Shown piece by piece: positions 22,969-24,681 of a stretch of DNA of 24,681 bases (position 1 is the stretch's first letter; each line of letters begins with the position of its first letter). This DNA comes from a virus, in the IMG/VR virus record IMGVR_UViG_3300033149_002972, positions 1 to 24,681 of that record; one strand, given 5' to 3'. Below the pieces are notes generated by a model, which saw nothing but the letters and a program-made list of their open reading frames with translations, had not been told where the DNA came from and did not search any database. The translations under genes were made by a program, and so were the position numbers.

Positions 22969-23034
22969 TTAGTTCCGACTACATGGTACTGCAACAGCGT
23001 TGCGCGGTGCGCCCGAAAACCCTTGGCCCATCAT
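22969..23034 (-). CDS. Doubtful 21-aa peptide in intergenic gap
   Basis: ATG 23034 overlaps the preceding TGA as ATGA and opens 21 codons (GFSGAPRNAVAV within) to TAA 22969. The APRNAVAV pattern recalls the start of small phage head or spike-base proteins, so this may be a remnant of one. A 5-bp hairpin (22991-22995/22999-23003) lies inside. No other support; the 100-base gap may simply be a leader for the next gene. Confidence 0.2.
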   Translation of the reverse strand: MMGQGFSGAPRNAVAVPCSRN

Positions 23035-23456
23035 GCTGTCCACCATACGACTCCGGTTGTGAAGTCAGGTGATGAGCCTGCGGTCGCCGCGTACTCAATG
23101 GCGACGCCTTCCATGTCTGCGGCTGCAACGGACACGTCGAATCCCTGGCTCTTGTTTCCTGCTAGGACCTTGAATGTGGCGACCGATGCCCCGCCCACTA
23201 AGAGGCTAAAGTCCACGTCGCTGGTGTCGTTGGTGCGAAATATGGTGACCCGAGTGAGCGTGCCGGCCTGCGGCATGAAGTGCTCTGCGCCGTCGAGCCC
23301 GGAGTAGGTTCCCTGATTGCTCACGCCGTTCGTGCGCATCTTGTTCCCGAGCGTGGTCAGCGAGCCTCCGTAGAACAGGCCGGATGGCGTGCCCGCGCCG
23401 CCGGGGCCCGAGGATGGTGAGGGCGCGCCCCAGGGGTCGGCGGTCCATGTCCCCAC
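23031..23456 (-). CDS. Beta-sandwich-like virion decoration protein candidate (141 aa)
   Basis: A 141-residue protein starting at GTG 23456, where TAGTG joins it to the previous stop, the same junction type as between the two tube genes. The longer frame to 23513 would overlap the upstream gene and was not used. The N-terminal ~35 residues are Gly/Pro/Ser-rich (PSPSSGPGGAGTPSG). The rest is a beta domain: HFMPQAGTLTRVTIFRTN, FSLLVGGASVATFKVLAG, FDVSVAAADMEGVAIEYA. It resembles head-fibre or carbohydrate-binding jelly-rolls in layout. Function is inferred only. Confidence 0.5.
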   Translation of the reverse strand: MGTWTADPWGAPSPSSGPGGAGTPSGLFYGGSLTTLGNKMRTNGVSNQGTYSGLDGAEHFMPQAGTLTRVTIFRTNDTSDVDFSLLVGGASVATFKVLAGNKSQGFDVSVAAADMEGVAIEYAATAGSSPDFTTGVVWWTA

Positions 23457-24007
23457 TAGAGCTGCCCCTGCCTGATGATTGGCCCAAGTGCGCTGCCGCT
23501 GCGAACGGCCCAACTAATTGATTCCTGCATAAGGCCTATGTCCAGAAGCGGCTGGTCGTGCCCCTTCTTAGCGATGGTCGATTCTGCGTTAGGTATGGCC
23601 CAACGTTGGCTGCCGTCTATCTGCGCAGACATGTTCTCGGCCATGATGCGACCGAGCTCAAACAGCGCGTCTTCTGCGGTCATCCGGAGCGCGACGACTG
23701 CACCGAACAGGCGCGCGGCGTCATCGCTGAGAAGGTTGCGATTGGCGCTGACCGACCTGCGCATGAAGGGCCGCTCGGGCGCGTTCGATGTGCCGAACTC
23801 GTTGAACATGGCGACGGTGGCCACATTGACCTCACCGTCTTCGTAAACCGTGAGCGCCGATTGTCCCTGGAATCCGACCGTTAGCGATAGACCCTGCAGT
23901 TTCCTTAGTTGCTTGGCAATCTTCGACGCGCCGGTGTCCTTGTAGGTCACCTGGGCGTTCTCGGACGATTTGATCCGCCCGAGTTTGGCTAGAGCAGTGG
24001 TTACCAT
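23456..24007 (-). CDS. Tail completion / HK97 gp10-like protein
   Basis: A 183-residue protein starting at ATG 24007, with AGGGGG 8-9 bases upstream, overlapping the previous TAA as ATGGTAA. Motifs of the HK97 gp10/virion morphogenesis family are clear: VATVAMFNEFGTSNAPERPFM (AxxNEFGT...PxRPF, ~58-78) and the C-terminal PNAESTIAKKGHDQPLLDIG then LMQESISWAV. These proteins act at the head-tail joint. The N-terminal helix is basic (ASKIAKQLRKLQGLSLTVGF). It directly follows the DUF4054-like gene, a frequent pair in such phages. Confidence 0.8.
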   Translation of the reverse strand: MVTTALAKLGRIKSSENAQVTYKDTGASKIAKQLRKLQGLSLTVGFQGQSALTVYEDGEVNVATVAMFNEFGTSNAPERPFMRRSVSANRNLLSDDAARLFGAVVALRMTAEDALFELGRIMAENMSAQIDGSQRWAIPNAESTIAKKGHDQPLLDIGLMQESISWAVRSGSALGPIIRQGQL

Positions 24008-24681
24008 CGGCCGCGCCCCCTGCCCCAATAGGACCCAGGCCAAACACGAGGAAGTCCGGTTCCCACGACCGGTGTGACGAAGATGGTGTCACGCAGGGCT
24101 AGGTACATGCGGCCCCACTTGGTCGAGGCCAGTGCCGCGTCGCTTGAGTCGAACGTCGGCGTGGCGTATCCGATCGAGATTTTGTCGATCTTCTTGGATG
24201 AGACAGCGCCGCCCTCCCCGCCGCCCGCGCCGCTTTGCACGGACAGGAAGTGGCCGGTGAGATAGATGTGTCCGCAGCTCGCCTTGACGCCCCAGCGACA
24301 CAGGTTGATCTGCGAGCATGCGCACTCCAGCGCGAACTGAACCGTGGCGTCTCCGCCTTCGAGTGTCGATGCCGAGAGAACAAGTGAGGCCGGGTCTGAG
24401 CTCGCCATCGGGAGCATCGACCCCGGGCCGGTGGTCTTCGATGTCATCGTGACCACGCCTGACAGGGCGTAGGCATCGACAAGCGCGGAGCCTGCCAGGG
24501 CCCCGGCTAGGTTCGTGGCTGTGATGTCGACCGTCCCCCCAATCGCGAAGTCTGTGCCAGCCGTGTAGACCTCGGCCACAGGAGGGCTTGCGTGCGGGTT
24601 GACGATCGTAAAGGTGTCGCCCGGCGCAGGTTGCACGGCCACCGTTACGGTTCCGGTGCTCTTCGGTCCCGTGTACAGGAA
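24001..24681 (-). CDS. Head completion adaptor, DUF4054-like, with extra N-terminal domain (partial)
   Basis: The frame stays open to the window edge (FLYTGPKSTGTVTVAV before GTG 24642), so the true start is outside; 226 residues are visible. The N-terminal part is a beta domain of the type GDTFTIVNPHASPPVAEVYT / GTDFAIGGTVDITATNLAGA, often appended to virion proteins. From about the CACSQINLCRWG region on, the protein matches the DUF4054-type connector: CGHIYLTGHFLSVQSG, a Gly-rich loop, DKISIGYATPTFDSS and MYLALRDTIFVTPVVGTGLP. It binds below the portal ring. It is upstream of and overlaps the HK97 gp10-like gene. Confidence 0.72.
   Translation of the reverse strand, partial: FLYTGPKSTGTVTVAVQPAPGDTFTIVNPHASPPVAEVYTAGTDFAIGGTVDITATNLAGALAGSALVDAYALSGVVTMTSKTTGPGSMLPMASSDPASLVLSASTLEGGDATVQFALECACSQINLCRWGVKASCGHIYLTGHFLSVQSGAGGGEGGAVSSKKIDKISIGYATPTFDSSDAALASTKWGRMYLALRDTIFVTPVVGTGLPRVWPGSYWGRGRGRW

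Noticed and set aside
22991-23003. Terminator in the gap before the 150-residue gene
   Set aside because: The stem is only 5 bp and no T-run follows on either strand.

Overview
The window is one end of the structural region of a GC-rich, contractile-tailed (myovirus-type) dsDNA phage or prophage. The evidence is a near-continuous minus-strand block encoding a DUF3383-type tail sheath, KPP10/Pam3-type tail tubes, a tail assembly chaperone pair, a tape measure protein, a complete simple baseplate (Dit-like, plug, hub, spike, gp25-like, J-like, DUF2612-like), a tail fibre, both terminase subunits and a portal protein. The host cannot be named. High GC, frequent GTG starts and a Gp138-type piercing spike fit a Gram-negative host, but this is inference. 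No tRNA, rRNA, integrase, IS element or CRISPR array was seen.

Layout. (1) 1-868, plus strand: the tail end of an operon of very small, translationally coupled genes (ATGA/GTGA overlaps), two of them Cys-rich. The fourth carries an in-frame amber codon. A good intrinsic terminator at 822-868 closes the operon. (2) 873-2289: a lysis-like region. A 36-residue single-span membrane protein and a membrane-anchored coiled-coil protein lie on minus, divergent from an Amidase_2-type endolysin on plus. The endolysin runs tail-to-tail into the portal gene, sharing a CTAG stop. (3) 2286-6645, minus: portal, large terminase and small terminase. The portal is a fusion of a DUF1073 portal, an excisionase-like HTH and a Mu gpF-like head morphogenesis domain, with an A9 run exactly in the linker before the gpF-like part. 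(4) 6648-18877, minus: tail and baseplate genes, transcribed from neck terminator and sheath towards tail fibre. (5) 18877-24681, minus: head completion genes (stopper, HK97-gp10-like, DUF4054-like) interrupted by about 4.2 kb of small, beta-rich, unrecognised proteins that look like virion decoration or appendage proteins.

How it works together. Transcription of the late block enters from the right edge, where capsid genes presumably lie outside the window. It passes through connector, tail and baseplate genes and ends with DNA-packaging genes, so terminase and portal come last rather than first. Most gene junctions overlap by 1-8 bases (TAATG, TAGTG, ATGA), implying a translationally coupled polycistron.

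Most interesting points: the portal-HTH-MuF fusion with its A9 homopolymer; a -1 frameshift signal (GGGGCCC, 6-nt spacer, hairpin) joining two tail-assembly-chaperone frames; duplicated tail-tube genes; and the cluster of beta-rich accessory virion proteins inside the connector genes. All family calls were made by reading the sequence, with no database search.
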